Shown: in pieces, positions 46,060 to 59,712 of the stretch | Position numbering within the stretch: the first letter of the stretch is position 1 | Layout: each line of letters starts with the position of its first letter | Assembly: GCA_028564675.1 (NCBI GenBank) | Contig: JAOVVO010000040.1 | Location: 1-64,000, forward strand | Length of the DNA: 64,000 bases | From: Onchocerca lupi | Taxonomy: Eukaryota; Nematoda; Chromadorea; Rhabditida; Onchocercidae | Direction of reading: 5' to 3' | The notes under the pieces: generated by a model | Seen by the model: the letters and a program-made list of their open reading frames with translations, nothing else | Told to the model about the DNA's origin: nothing | Database searches by the model: none | Program-made: the position numbers and the translations under genes

Positions 46060-47569
46060 ATGACCGAGGAAGAGCATTCCGATTCTCGAACCGAAGATGA
46101 CTATGAAGAAGGCGATGAAGCATATGATGATGAAGGTAATAACATGTGGTTGCTTCTGACGGTAATCTGAAGTTTGAGAAAGCATTTCCTTATGGTTATG
46201 TTGAAATGTGAGAAATTCTTTTACAATATTTTCCGGATTTGCAGGTACGCTGGACGAAGAAGAAATGTTGCAACTAGAAGAAAACTATCAGGATGAGCTT
46301 AAATTGCTAGAAGATGATGCAAATTTATCCATTGAAGAATTAAGGCAGAAATATTGCAACACGGTTGCCGAAGAAGAGTATGATGATTCACAGTCCTCAT
46401 CTACATCAAATGATACTCGTAAATCGGAAGGCACATGTGATACAACTGTGAATTCTGATTTCACAGAATCAGGTACATTTCTTTATTTGCACTTCTCTCA
46501 TCTTTTCGATTTATAGAACATTTTAAAGACTGATTTTATTCTGTCATTACTCCTTCGCTTTTCGTTAACTACAGACATTCAGTTCTTTCATTTCTTTTAA
46601 ATGACGTTTTAAGATAATTGTATACATTGGATTTAACGATTTAACGAATTTTTTTTAAAATTATTTCCGCATATGGAATTACATTTAGTTTTCTACTTCA
46701 TAGTGTCACTTGTATATTCGGTTGCAGTTTCTTCGTTGAAATCAAAATTTGAAATGTGGAATTTTTTTTTTTAGCAGATACGTAGTATATGTTAGTTCAG
46801 TCTTTTTTAGCAGACACTTAGTATAGTTAGTTCAGTTATATATTCATTTTTTTTTTCTGGATGCAAAATCGAAATTTCTCGTTGAAATTTCGCAGTTTTT
46901 ATCGCTAGATGTGGTTGCATCTCCAGGCATATCTTCCAAAAAAAGAAAAAAAGAGCATGGCTACTTTTCGGATGTTGATGACAATGAAGAAGATATTGAT
47001 TATGTGCCGCCTGATCGTTGGCGAAGGATTGTGAGACAAGGACCAATGTATCAAGCCTCTGTTCCTGATACAATGTCAGCAGATCCCAAAAGCCCACGTG
47101 AGATATTTTTAGTGTTTATATTTTACAAGAAATAAATTGATTTCCATAACTGGTTACAAATTTTCAACTTTATACAGGAGAGCGTGAAATGCTTTTATGG
47201 TCACCTCATAATGATATATCAATGAAGAAAGTGGAAGAATATTTAAAGAATTACTACGATAGGGTATTTCAAAGCAGTGATTCATCTTTCTCGGTCGAAA
47301 CGCGTAAATCTGGAAATTTAAATCGAAGTTTTCCTGTAAAAGATGATGAAGACGCTTTGAAGTAAGTTCGTTTGTGTATTAAGATAAAACATCTTTTTTT
47401 TGAACTTTTACTGCTCTTTATTTGACCATATGGTTTATTATTTATTTAGAGCTCTATTGAGTGCAAAGTACAATGCGAATATGGCATTGGCCAGTTATCC
47501 ATTTCCACGTGCTAATGCCCCTTTGAAAAGTGTTGGACCAAATCCTACTAAGTGGAATGATCAGGCTCG

Positions 47570-47601
<32 letters not shown>

Positions 47602-48932
47602 GTAATATAATGGGTCGTGTCATTTGGTACACATGCATACATTTAGGATTGCGAACTTTTCGAAAGAGGTATGCAAATGTATGGAAAAAATTTTGGCCTT
47701 ATCAAGCGATTGGTAAGATTTTTCGTTTACTTTTTTCTTTTCTTTCGTAGGAATAATGTTTTAAGATCTCGATATTAAAGGTGTTGAAATGTAACTGCTA
47801 GTTTACTTTGAATGTTTGATTTTTTTTATTGTTAAGTTATGAACGAATACTTTTATGGTTAGTTCTCTCCATTCTTCATTTTTTTTTTTTTTTTTTTTAA
47901 TGTATATATAATTTTATTTTCATTTGGAATAAAACAAATGCATTTTTTTTTCACCACTTTAATTGACATTTTATTTCTTGACTCTGCACCTTCCTTTTTT
48001 TCAATCTTTCCTGTCTATTTTTCTAATAATTACACATTTATTCACCGTATTAATCGCTTTGTAAGTGTTTAATATTTCAAAATGATTTTTTTCATTTCCT
48101 TCACTCATTAGTACAATATCCTAATCTTGTTAGAAAAGCTTGTGGATTTGAAAATAAAAAAGATATTTTTCATGCATTCCATGTATCAAGATGTAATAAA
48201 TGAATCTGTTTTTCTAATTCAAAAGTTGACTTTTCAGTTACCTCATAGGACGGTCGGTGAAATAGTACATTTCTATTATATTTGGAAGAAAACAGAACGA
48301 CATGATATGTATCGAGAACGAGTTTGCGGAACAAAAAGCGAAGACCATCCTAACAGCACGTATGTTTATTTTTATCGACTGTAAACATTGTCTATTGTGG
48401 TATATCCCTCATACTATAGCTATATTCTACAGATGTTATTATTGCTTATTTTTTTTTTTTTTTTTTTTTTTTCGAGAGAATTGAAGTTCTTAATTTTCTC
48501 ATTAGTATTTTGATGATTATAAATTACAGTAACTTATAGCCAACATTTTGAAGTGATGTACATTGTAATGGCATTTAATTTTAAAGATAGTGCAATCTGT
48601 TGATCCTATATAGTACGAAGATGCATTGTGTTGAAAATTAATATAGTACGATGATTTAACTCTATAGTACAAAGATACGCAGTGTTGAAATTCATGCCAC
48701 CTGTTATTTGCAGGTGCCATGTTTTATGACATTTTAAAAATATTTTAGTGATTTTATGGGTGAATTAATGGATCAAATAAATGGAAAGAATAATGGGGAT
48801 GTATTAGATATGGCGGCAAATGCAGAATCAGTTGAAATAGATTTGATGAATAAAGATTGGGATTGGGATAGTGGAGAAGATAATACGTTTCCTCATTTGG
48901 ATAGCGACACTATTGCTAACGTGCTACAGTGA
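46060..48932 (+). CDS. MIER-like ELM2-SANT transcriptional corepressor
   Basis: Eight exons, 46060-46135, 46245-46472, 46909-47097, 47178-47361, 47450-47564, 47647-47712, 48238-48359 and 48749-48932, give 387 residues in phase. The acidic N-terminus (MTEEEHSDSRTEDDYEEGDE) and SIEELRQKY match the mesoderm-induction-early-response family. An ELM2 region at about 140-245 (RWRRIVRQGPMYQASVPD, DDEDALKALLSAKYN) recruits HDAC1/2 in known members. A SANT domain follows at about 261-310 (WNDQ, DCELFERGMQMYGKNFGLIK, HRTVGEIVHFYYIWKKTERH). The protein acts in the nucleus on chromatin. The intron between WNDQ and DCELFE starts GCTCGT, a non-standard donor, but the join reproduces the SANT helix exactly. 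The tail is acidic and Trp-containing (KDWDWDSGEDN). It is shorter than vertebrate MIER1. Confidence 0.85.
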
Positions 48933-51520
48933 TGTCTTTGGCTGCAAAGCAATTATATTTATTGTTTGTGATCTCCTCGTTACTGTTTCTCGTAATGCAT
49001 TTTCTTCAAAGCAGTCATTTCATTTTAACTTTATTGTATAATAATAGGTTTAGAAGAATAGGTGTCACGTATTTTGATATTTTCTACATTTTATTTTCCT
49101 GGTATCATATGAGTAGTGCTGTGGCATTTCAAGTAAGTAGTACTTTTACCGCTTTTATCGATGTTATCTCGTTGTGTCTTTTCTCTCCATATATAATTTC
49201 GTTCATTTCATAATGCATTTAAAGATGGAATGTTAAACGGTGGTTCTTTTTTTTGATTTTAGGTTTTTTTTTTTTTTTTTTTAAATATATATTTATGATT
49301 TTTCATCACCAGACATTTGAATCATAAGAAAAGAGTTCATCTTCAAGATGTACTAATGACATAGACTACGTTTTAACTACACAGTTCGTTGCTTCCAGTA
49401 TGTTAAATTTAATATGGCTTCGTTTTCTACTATTTTATTAATGAAACTTTAAATATTGTTAGTCTCTCTTTCATTTAATTCAATTTGATTCATAGTTAGC
49501 ACAGCAGAATCGTTCACATTGTTTGTACATCTTTCAATGAATACTAAGGCTCGCTTTGTAACGGTACGCTTAGTTTCTTTTTTCTAGGATGTCCATATTA
49601 AATTCTTAATCGATATCGTCACAAATATATCTTGTTTTTCATTCAATTTGCCTCTTCATTTAAGTGCTGTTCTCATTACAATGAAAACAATTTTTGTAAT
49701 TCCGAAATATGAAACTAAGAAATCAGTTATCTAGATGATTTTTCGAGCTGTAACTAGTTCCTTTACTCTTCGTACTAATTTACATCACTTCCTCATGGTA
49801 CTTACTTGTTTATCATAACATGCAGATTATTTCAATTTTTAGACAATGTTTTGGTTAGTAAAGAACATATTGCTGTGCATATTTGAACACTAAATGGAGA
49901 AATAAGTCAGGAGCAGGTGAGCTTTCAAGGATTGAATGTTCTTGGTTAGAGATAGTATTGGTAAGACAGATATGGAATGAAATCAAAACAAATGCTATAC
50001 AAGTTCAGTAATGGTTTTCTGCAGTTGCAATCGATAGCAGTGGCTTCAGATGGGGAGGATTGATACGTTGACTTCATATGAGAAGGAGTGATCTATTAAT
50101 TTCTGGCCATTTTGAGCTTCTTTTTTAGTTCTCATTTCATTAATGAATGGGGAAATAGTAGCAAATCTAGTGGAGGATTTCAGGACATTTTTGTTGTTTT
50201 TAAAGAAATAGCAAGAAGAGAGTGCCTAAAGTTACTTTAATAGACTCGATGACTGAAGAAATGAGATACGTCAAGTATCTCTACTTCAGATCTTATCATC
50301 GGGAAGTCAAAGAAGAAGTAATGGCATACTATATATGTGACATTCTGCTTGAGCATTTTTTGGATCATTAGAATGCTTACATCGATAGCATTATACCAGT
50401 ATTTTTTGCACAAAAAATGAATTGCATAGTCAAAATAAAGCGCATTTACATGAAATTCGAAAGTATTTTAATCTATACAACTGCAGTTTCAGTATCAAAT
50501 TGTTCTTAAAAATGATAATTTTATGTTAGCTTACTTTAATTGCGTTATTAAGAATATATATAAAATGCCATTTGCGCTTTTTTAGAATATAAATGATTTA
50601 TATTTAGAATATAAATGATGTTTTTAGAATATAAATGATCTATAGGTGACACGAATTCCTCAGCATTATAGATTATCATTGTTTAGAACTTCGCCGATAT
50701 TTTGATATCAGTTGTATGTTGATGCACAGATATCTGTATAAAATTAATAAAAATTTGGAAATGAATGATTCACTGGTAAGTTCGCAAACTATTGAGCTAT
50801 TGAAGGGGCACCATACCTTATTATTTGCGGACTTTTGCTGTTCTTGAGATTTAAGTACATTACAAGCAAATCCTCATTTCGAGATAAATCAGAAGCACGA
50901 AATCTGAGATTGAAATGATTTCTTCGATACCATTCAATCCCGAGAATAAACATAAGTCTGCGATTCAAAAATTATCAATGACAAATGATTCCTAGGATTG
51001 AAATTCTTGCAGAGAAATTTGATCATTAATGATTTAGACAGCAGTCGAATAGCAATAAGGCATGGAGTATTTTTGACTTTTGTCGAAACGCCAACACAAT
51101 GCTTGAATCCTAACTGGCTAATTAACTTTCGACATTCTCCCCAATCTTCATTAACACCTCATCGTGCTTGTCTATCCTAATAATGAACTCCAGCGATCTA
51201 ATAATATCTATAATATTATATTATTTGCTGAGTAAATTCATCTAAGAAAATGAATCACTTTTCTAATTCATTTTGGAAAAATGATAAATTTTTTTGTTCC
51301 ATAAACAATTTTTTTTTTTTTTGTTTCGTGAACAGATTGCTTCAATTAAATCAGTTTTATCAAATTTCGAGTCAATAATTAATCACTTTTCTTCTAAAAA
51401 TGCAAAAAAAAAGTAAATAAAGAATGAAATTATTTCGATAATACGAGAATGTAGTCCAAGAAATTAAGATCTAACTCTTCCGAATTAGATAATTAGGCAA
51501 AATACAGAAGGATGATTATT
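48933..51520. other. Intergenic between convergent MIER-like and INTS7 genes
   Basis: No supported gene. It contains T runs near 49265-49282 and a threefold 17-bp repeat at 50581-50639. The open frame at 48929-49213 starts inside the MIER-like stop region and is hydrophobic only because it is T-rich. Confidence 0.5.
50581..50639. repeat. Three copies of TTTAGAATATAAATGAT
   Basis: Copies start at 50581, 50603 and 50623, spaced 20 to 22 bases. It is a short local duplication in non-coding DNA with no evident function. Confidence 0.8.
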
Positions 51521-54500
51521 TCAAGATGAGACATGAATTTTCAATTTTGCTGTAACACCACTTTCCCATAGTCGTTTAGTTTCTTTATCCAAAAAGTCTA
51601 CAGAAAATTCCATTGTACAATTCTGAAAATATTCCTCACTTTATCGAACGTGAAAGAGAACCTGATATCTCGTTCTGCATAATTCAGTCCACAAGAAAAA
51701 TAATTTATAAATTACTCAGATCAGTTTGAAGAGAGAAAAAAAAATAATCCTGAATCAGATGCTTCTTACCTATTTTATATAAAATATAGGACAGTTACCT
51801 GCGGGAAAGCGAGAAGAAATTGAGCATTGAAGAATTTTCCTTCTTGCAGCATAACAGTTTGAATTTGCGAGCAGTCCTTCTGAAGAGTGTATCAATTAAA
51901 GAAGGTGAATTTGCCATAAATTCAAAAGAAGATTTAAAAATCGTTCCACTCTTTCCAGGACAAATTAGAAATGTCAACTTTTTACAGAAATGGTTCATTT
52001 CAAAACAATTTTAAAAAGCCAAGCTTTTTAAATAGGCTTACATTGTCACCTTTCGCGAATTTTGCTTCTGCTTTTACAATGACTTCATCAACAGAAGATG
52101 CATGCGACGACTCGATTGCGCCTTCAATGAAAATTGGTACTTTTTGATTAGAAGAAACAGCGATAGCAGTCTCCATTGGTCCTGGCTGCGGCAAAACGTT
52201 CAACTTAAATGAACCGAGTTTTAAGAATCTCAAATTTCGTTTAAAAGATCTGATACAATTTCAAATTTCTTTTATATGAAAATCCTATCGGATAGCTACC
52301 GAACTTCCGAAAAACAGACACCTTTATCTGTGTATATTTGAGCTGCTGGAAAAAAAATCGCGGAATGCATATCGGAAGAACACATAAGTATCCAAAAGTA
52401 TCGACAAGGAATTTCAATTTCTGAAATAAACACCACAGCTAGAAATTGCCAGTAGCTTATTGCGCAAGTATAAATGCAAAGTTTTCTTTCAAAATAGACT
52501 TGAAAAGGTAAGAATAAAATTGGGCATGTTATTTTCCATACTAGTGGAAAAACAAAATACTTTTCTTGTTAGTCTTTTTTCCAGAGTTATAATATCCAGC
52601 TTTTCAATTTCTCCTTTCGCCCATAAGAGTGAAGTCCGTAAACGCTTATTCGCCAACGAATAGTGAGAAGAAGAAAATATCGATAAAGGACTGAAAATGT
52701 TACGCATGATTAAAGAAACAACGAAAGCTCAAAAGAATATTTCGGACAATCTTTTTTAACAAAAACAGATTTTTTGAATATACAAAGACTAGACCTTTTG
52801 TGATCATCTGGTCTCAATATATTCTCAACCTTACAGCTCAACAAATCAAAATCAACCCATTATGTTACGAACAAAACAATATAATGGTCCACAAAAGATT
52901 AAGATAATTAAGCAGGTAACATAGCCTAAAACGGACTTCCCACATCACCATGCTTCGTGACAGAATCCCAAATAATGGAAGCGTAACAAAATTAAACGAA
53001 TTTAACTGCATTTTAAAAAAATTCTTGCCTTTGAAAAACAGACAGAGATCTTTCTAAAATAATGCGAAATTGCGAAAATTACTGTCATGTGACAAATAAT
53101 ATCAAAGCTGTGATCAGCTAAATACAACTAATGAGACGCAAATGCAATGAATATATTTTAGATGACCAAAATAAGATACAAATAAGTTTAGAAAGAATTG
53201 AATGTTTCACTTCCAAATTGAATAACTTAATAATACATATGAAAAAAAATCATAAAACTAACGACAATGGTTGTTGCTTTGCGAATAATTGCAAAGCAGC
53301 ACTGAATAAAGCACACATTCCACCATACAGCTCTACAAAAGTCGTAGTATTAGTATCCGCATCAAAGCAATGCTTGTATAAGTCCAACCACATATCGCGA
53401 CATTCATTCATTCCTGAAGATATAAGTTCTGACTAAAAGAAATTTTGCATAAAACTTCAATTAATGGAAGAAATGATAATCAATTATTCCCAACTACAAT
53501 AATTCAGTTCATTACAGGAAATAAAATCATAAATGAACTTACTTACTGCACACGCTTGCAAACGAGTTGAAATTTTTTTAATGATAAAAGGAGCTGGTTT
53601 GTCATTAAGTAATAAATTCGTATTTATAACAACCAAAAAACTGCGTAGAGCTGCATACATGCTGCACAGGCAATCCACAAATCGTAATGGAAACATGAAG
53701 TAACGTACGGAATCTCGCGATGAGCATAAAGCCTAAAACGTTCGAATCAAAAAAATTGCGAAAATACAATTAGAAATGGAAATTTCAAATCGAATAGTTG
53801 ATTTAATTCCATTATACAGTTACAAAAAAAATAAAATATATCAACGTACGGAAAGTGATAATCGAGCACTGTTGAGATTTTCAATAGATTTTTCCAAAGA
53901 TGAGACCGTAAATTCAGATAGTGATGAACAACAAATATCCCGTAAAGCTGTTAGCCACATTCCAGTTTCAAACGATTTCGCCTAAAACATATTTCAAGCA
54001 TCATAAAATGTCACATCATAAAATGTCATTAAGAATGAATAGCAGCAAATTTAATTAACTTAATGCATGAGAAATAACCAGAAAAAGCCAGAAATGATTT
54101 AAGGGAAAAACAAAAGCATTAAGAGTCTAGTCAGAAAATTCTGCCAGAAACCGATAGAATTACATAACAGTTGTGCAACAAAGTAGAAATATAGATAAAA
54201 ATTGCTCAGTCAAAACATTAACCTTTTTATAGATCACTTCCAATATAGGAAGAGCAACCAATTTCCAATGTCCATTTCGCATGGCCGATCGGGCAACTAG
54301 ATAGAGGATCCATGGATCATCTCCCCAAAAATCTAAGTGATTTTCGGGAAGTTTCGTCATATCGCTCAATGGGGCATACACTAAGCACGAAAAAAGCTGC
54401 AACAAAATTATCTGCTTGTTTATACTTTAAAGGAGAAATTCTTTTTCCAAACTACTGTTAATTAGCTTCCAAGTATTCAATACAATATTGGCAAATCAAA

Positions 54501-57500
54501 ATGCAATTATAACTTACAGTCAATTTCGTTAAATTCGTATTTTCATTCAATTTCGATATAGACCAGAAATGAAGACGAGAATAGAGATGCGAGTGAGTCT
54601 CAGCAGCTGCCACTAAGAATTGCAATACGTGTAATGCCGAAAAATCAGGCAATGTTATGGTCAAAAGAACATCCACTATTGCATCCACAGTCTCACGTGG
54701 ACAAGTATCATCACATATGAAGGCGGTCAAAAGACGATAAAACTGAATATTATAAGATATTGATTATTAAAAATTTGACGGAAAAATAACATTTTGATTT
54801 TCCAAATCAATAGAGATATTCATTGCAAAAGATATGAATTACTTATAACTGACTGATTTGTTTTTTTTATTTTGAATTCACATTTAATTAATATGACAGA
54901 TGACAGAAAACTTCTTAAATCTTTGATCGAACATATAAGTTAATTTTAAGATTTGAGCTTACTCTTTCGGAATCTTGAGATTTTATAGTCGGCAAAGATA
55001 TAATAAAAGAGCTTTTCAAGGAGGAAATAATGCTTGGTTCCTGACAATATTTGTATATGTTAATAAACAAATGCAGAGCCGCAAGTCGAACATCAGCATT
55101 CCTACTCGATAAAAGATACGTCCAATGTGCTATGTTATCTGCAAAAAGAAACTATTTATCTTCGATTGATAACTGGCCTTGAAATCGAAATTTTTTTTCT
55201 TTTTTTTTTAAGATAAATTGAAAAATTTCCATAAATTGCATAGCATTCAGAATAAAATACCTGAAAGCATTGCAGTAATTTTATGGATATTTTGCGATGT
55301 GAAACGAACAAGAGTTATCAGCCAATAAACGCGCATTAAATCATCTGTTAACGTGTCTCCGAAGCTCAGCAAGTCCTAATGTAAAATCATTACATTAAGT
55401 TACATTACATTACATTACGTAATATCATTTACACAGAAGGAATGAAATAATTGAATTTAATATTTAAATCATAACAGAAAAAGAATGTTTATTGTTTTAT
55501 GAAAAAAATTAGAAAGAGAATGCTTCTTGAATTTTGAAAATTAACAAAACTAACATGCATATGAGATTCTGTGAGCATATGTGCGGCTGAAGACAAGCGT
55601 TTAATATTACACAGAATGGCAACACAAAGAGTTCGATTTTCCTTGGATATCTTGAGCTTTTCTATCAGTAGAGTTAACTGAAGATACCAAAATAAAGATA
55701 TAAAATAAAATAAAATTTTATGGAATTAATCTTTCCAAAATAAATAAAAACGGAGCAAAAATCTTCCAACCAGAAGTAAAGCATTATTCACATCATTTAC
55801 CAATTCAGAGACGGCGAATTTACATGAAACGGCTAGCGTAGTGAGCGATTTGATAAGTGCCAGCATCAATTGTTGATTATATGCTTCATTCAATATCTGT
55901 TCACCCAATGCAAATACTTTCATGATGATTTCTACGTCAGCTTTCATGTTAGCAAATACACCAACTAAACCGATTTTCGTCGTCGGTGAAACAATAGGAG
56001 ATAAAAACGTGACGCAGAGTTTCTCAAATACTGTTTGCGAAAAAGATCTGAAAGTTAAAAAATCTTGAAATAATTTTAGACCTATAGATGAATTTGCAAA
56101 AATCCTTTTTGAAACTTCATTTACAATTTTCAAACCTTTCAAAAAAATTTTTTTGAGCAAAATACAACCTGGAGAAAGCAACAAATGCTTCAGTCGCTGC
56201 AATGGCTGCCAATCGTTCCTGGATTTCTTCAGAATCGATACTCGTGACTATCAAATGATGTATCTACAATTACAATCGATATATGGCTTAAAGAATAAAT
56301 TTGAAATATCAAAAAATAAGAAATGACAGAAAAGTGTTTTTTACCATCCCCAAATATTCACTTAATCCCACATCATTACCTGTTTATTCTCTGCCACAAC
56401 AGAAGCTAATTTAGCGAGTACTTGAAGGGTAAGCGAACGAGCAAGTGGATCATTTGAATGGGATACTTTGAGTATACGTCGAGCAACCTCATCGTTCGAG
56501 AAAACAAGCTTCAGTTCAGTTGAACACTCACCCATTACTCGCACAATACATAAGCGCAGCTCGTTACATCTGAAGCATGCATTATGTCTCGGTGAATCCT
56601 TTAAATGATACCCAGTTCGAACTCTACATTTAGTTAAAAAATTTTTAAACAATTAATACAATGGCGACAATTCTCCTAAATATTAAAAACAAGTGCTTTC
56701 TAGAGGATTTTTTAATGATAGGATCTTTTTGTGGAATCAAAAATGAAGAAAATGAATTTTTGTGAAGTCAGTTGATAATTATTCTAATGTTAATCATTTG
56801 AAAAGCAACTCACTCATCACGAAATGCCTCACAAAGTCGAAGTACGGCTGCATTAACAAAGAAAGGGAATGGATTTTCACGCAGAAAGGTCGTCATGTTG
56901 ACAATCGTAGCCATTTTCTCATGCAGCGTACGTGAGCGCAGTCCTGAAGGACGAAATCTTTCAGCAATCCTGCATTTTTATGTGATTCTATTGTATGATT
57001 CACATGATATATATTTTCCGCATAAGACTTTTCTGAATTCATGACTTCAAATCTCGAAAAGATAATCATTTTTGAAATGCATTGTTTCCTCGAAATTTGA
57101 ATTCTTCCGTAAGCAACACAAGAATTGACAACTTGGATAGGCGAAATTTTCGAAAACGATATTGTAAATGTAACATTATTGTTTGATGTACATGTCATAA
57201 TATCACCAATATGTGATTTAAAAGTTCACTGTTAATCATTTGGAAAGATTAACAATGTATAAACTTATATTTAATCCTTATGTTCGATTTACTATTTTGT
57301 AGTCTGGAAAAAATGCTTAATAATCTCTCTATCCTACATTCATGCAGCACACACGTGTACTAAACAAGTCTTTCTCGCTTCCACAACGAACACTGTACTA
57401 TGTTACAAGTAAGGAATCCTCATGATTAAATTTACAAAGTCATTTTATCAGAAAAACTTACCTTTTTCAAGGGTATTCAACGTCATATGACTTCTAGTTG

Positions 57501-57510
57501 ATGCATCCAT
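51521..57510 (-). CDS. ints-7: Integrator complex subunit 7
   Basis: A long multi-exon gene encoding an armadillo-like helical protein. The 5' exons are 57510-57462, 56943-56814, 56569-56380, 56263-56169, 56047-55771, 55677-55555, 55375-55261, 55138-54963 and 54742-54518. More lie near 54400-54223, 53985-53825, 53735-53540, 53430-53255 and 52715-52500. The last ones include SMENNMPNFILTF, LNVLPQPGPMETAIAVSSNQ and a final exon ending KIHVSS at 51521. The start LNTLEKGLRSRTLHEK and NPFPFFVNAAVLRLCEAF match INTS7, as do SHSNDPLARSLTLQVLAKLA and the PQPGP motif. INTS7 is a scaffold subunit of Integrator, which cleaves snRNA and promoter-proximal transcripts in the nucleus. An unpaired acceptor at 57530 precedes the start codon by 19 bases. 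The 3' exons are less certain than the 5' ones. Confidence 0.88.
55375..55425. repeat. Short (ACATT)n microsatellite
   Basis: Several ACATT units (ACATTAAGTTACATTACATT and onward) sit in an INTS7 intron beside the exon ending at 55375. It is a simple repeat of no evident function. Confidence 0.6.
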
Positions 57511-59712
57511 GGTACATCAATTTGCGCAACTGTAAGCTTATCACCTCGCAAAATTAATTCAATAATTTATAAATAATCAGCTGTCTGAAAATTAATTATA
57601 ACTGCTGACGCGAAAACAAAAAAACGAAAAAAAATTGCAGAACTACCGGAAAGAATGCTAGAAAAAAAGAACAAGATCAAATTTCCACTGATCACTCTAA
57701 TAAATTCCTGTATAACATTCTATTTTTAAGAAAAATGAAATGGATAACTATGTCAACTCTATAACAGCATAGTTGGATTCTTATCAAGAAACTGCAGGAT
57801 TAAAAACAAGAAAAATAAACATGAAGCGAAGAAATAATTAAAAAAAATTAAATGAAGGAACAAAAATACTACATATAATCACAGTATCATGAACCAACAG
57901 TCATTTTGATCATATGAAAGGAACATCAGAGTTAAACTTTTAACAAGACACCAGGATTTGATATTCTAAAATAGCTCATTGAAGAAAGAAAAAAATGGAT
58001 AGTGAAGTCATGACTAAATAAATTGATAAATTAAAACCTGAAGTGAAAGAAACTGATTCTGAACCAAAGATGCAGAATATCGAATAAATTATTACGGAGA
58101 ACTTAAACTCACTGCTGGATCATTTCATGCTATAACAAATACATCAGTCAAAATTTCAAATGTAAAATGGATATTTGTATTCTATATTATGCATGCATTA
58201 TTTGAGAAATAGTGCAATTAGCATTTAGCCAAAGATATTCCAATTATATCGTAATTAGTCAAAGGATTCCGTAAATAAAGCATTGGAAATACATAACTTA
58301 ATAATAATATCACCGTTTCAGTTATGGCACGAATGAGCATGATTATTTCATGAGCAAAAATTCTCAAACGGCAAATATTTTAACTTCAAACGACAAGCAG
58401 AATTCAATTTCAAGCGATACCTAAACTTTGCAGTTAAAAGTACAGCTTAACGTCGCTCTTCATCGAAGAGGAGATAATTCACATGAGGTTTTTCAATCTA
58501 ACTCAAATTAAAACCAATCCCAAAGTTTAATTCCTTGATTTAAGTGTTGGTTTAGCTTTCGTTTGTTAATCAAGACTTTCCCAATTCTCTTCTCTTCTTC
58601 AATTAAGCCAATATGGATTTTCAGTTTAACCTATTTGTAACCAGCTGTACAATCAATTCCTCACAAGTCAATTAGTGCTCCTGGAAATAAAACAGGAATA
58701 TATAACACATATCATTGCAAATCTAGCGAACTGTCAAAACGGAAAGCGAATATTAGTCAATCATTTTTAGCGTAGCCTAGTATTACGACAACCGGAAAAA
58801 ACAGACACACACCACAATTAATGATAGCCGTACTGATAACTCAACTGTGCATTGCTTCATGTCCTAGTTTTGTGAATTTTCGAAAAAGGAGCTCATGACA
58901 CAATTTGCTTCAGGAAGCCAGAAGTTCTAAGCCAATCTGAACAGGAAATTGATAGTTGCATCAGCATATATTTCTAAAAGGCACTTGAGATCCTGAATTT
59001 TATTTATCCTAATATAACTGCATTTCATATCAATACATTTCAATTGAAAAGAATGGGAACATTGTTGACACTTTAATGATAAAATTAAAACTGCATCTTA
59101 TCTGGCATTAATTAAATCATTCGGGAATGAAGAACGTCAATAATTTCATAAGTTTCTGATTTCCATATGAAGCTATACAATCTAAGAAAACATCAATTCA
59201 GAAAAAGAAATAGAAAGTTCAATGAGATCAGTCGAATATAGTAAACATTGAGAATATTTTCAATTCGAAAAATATTCAAAATGAGTTCTCAGCATCCCCA
59301 TAAAATTTGAGAAAATATACGAAATTCCATTAAAATTTGATCGAACTGAAAATTGAAGCAGTGGCATAACTCACGGCATAAGTGCAACTCAACAAAATAT
59401 TATGGAATTTCAGATTATTAGGAATGAAAGACTACACTGCCATCACAAGTAATATTATATAAAGGCTGCTTTCTAATATTTATTGATGCAATCATAAAAA
59501 AGCACTATCTTATATTAATTTTTCATATTATTCAGTATCAGTTCAAAATGATATAAAAATATAATTAAAAAAAAAAATCCAGAAGAAACATACATCATAA
59601 TGAGCTAATGAGTGATCTGTAGATCATAAGATCAAGTAATACCCTGAGTGAACAAACCCTGCTTTGTAAAAATATAATTACAGATGAGATTTTCATCTTC
59701 ATACTTTTTTTT
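57511..59712. other. 2.2-kb gap between SMC6 and INTS7
   Basis: Both flanking genes are on minus, with SMC6 upstream. No open frame with splice sites or motifs was found on either strand. It is AT-rich and should hold the SMC6 3' end and the INTS7 promoter. Confidence 0.5.

Noticed and set aside
48929..49213. Hydrophobic 94-codon frame after the MIER-like stop
   Set aside because: It overlaps the MIER stop codon and owes its hydrophobicity to T-rich 3' flank.
52460..52663. Plus-strand ORF opposite INTS7
   Set aside because: Antisense shadow of a better minus-strand exon (SMENNMPNFILTF).
56893..57198. 101-codon minus-strand ORF before INTS7 exon 2
   Set aside because: Wrong frame for INTS7. 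The acceptor TCCTTCAG at 56944 gives the family match GLRSRTLHEK.
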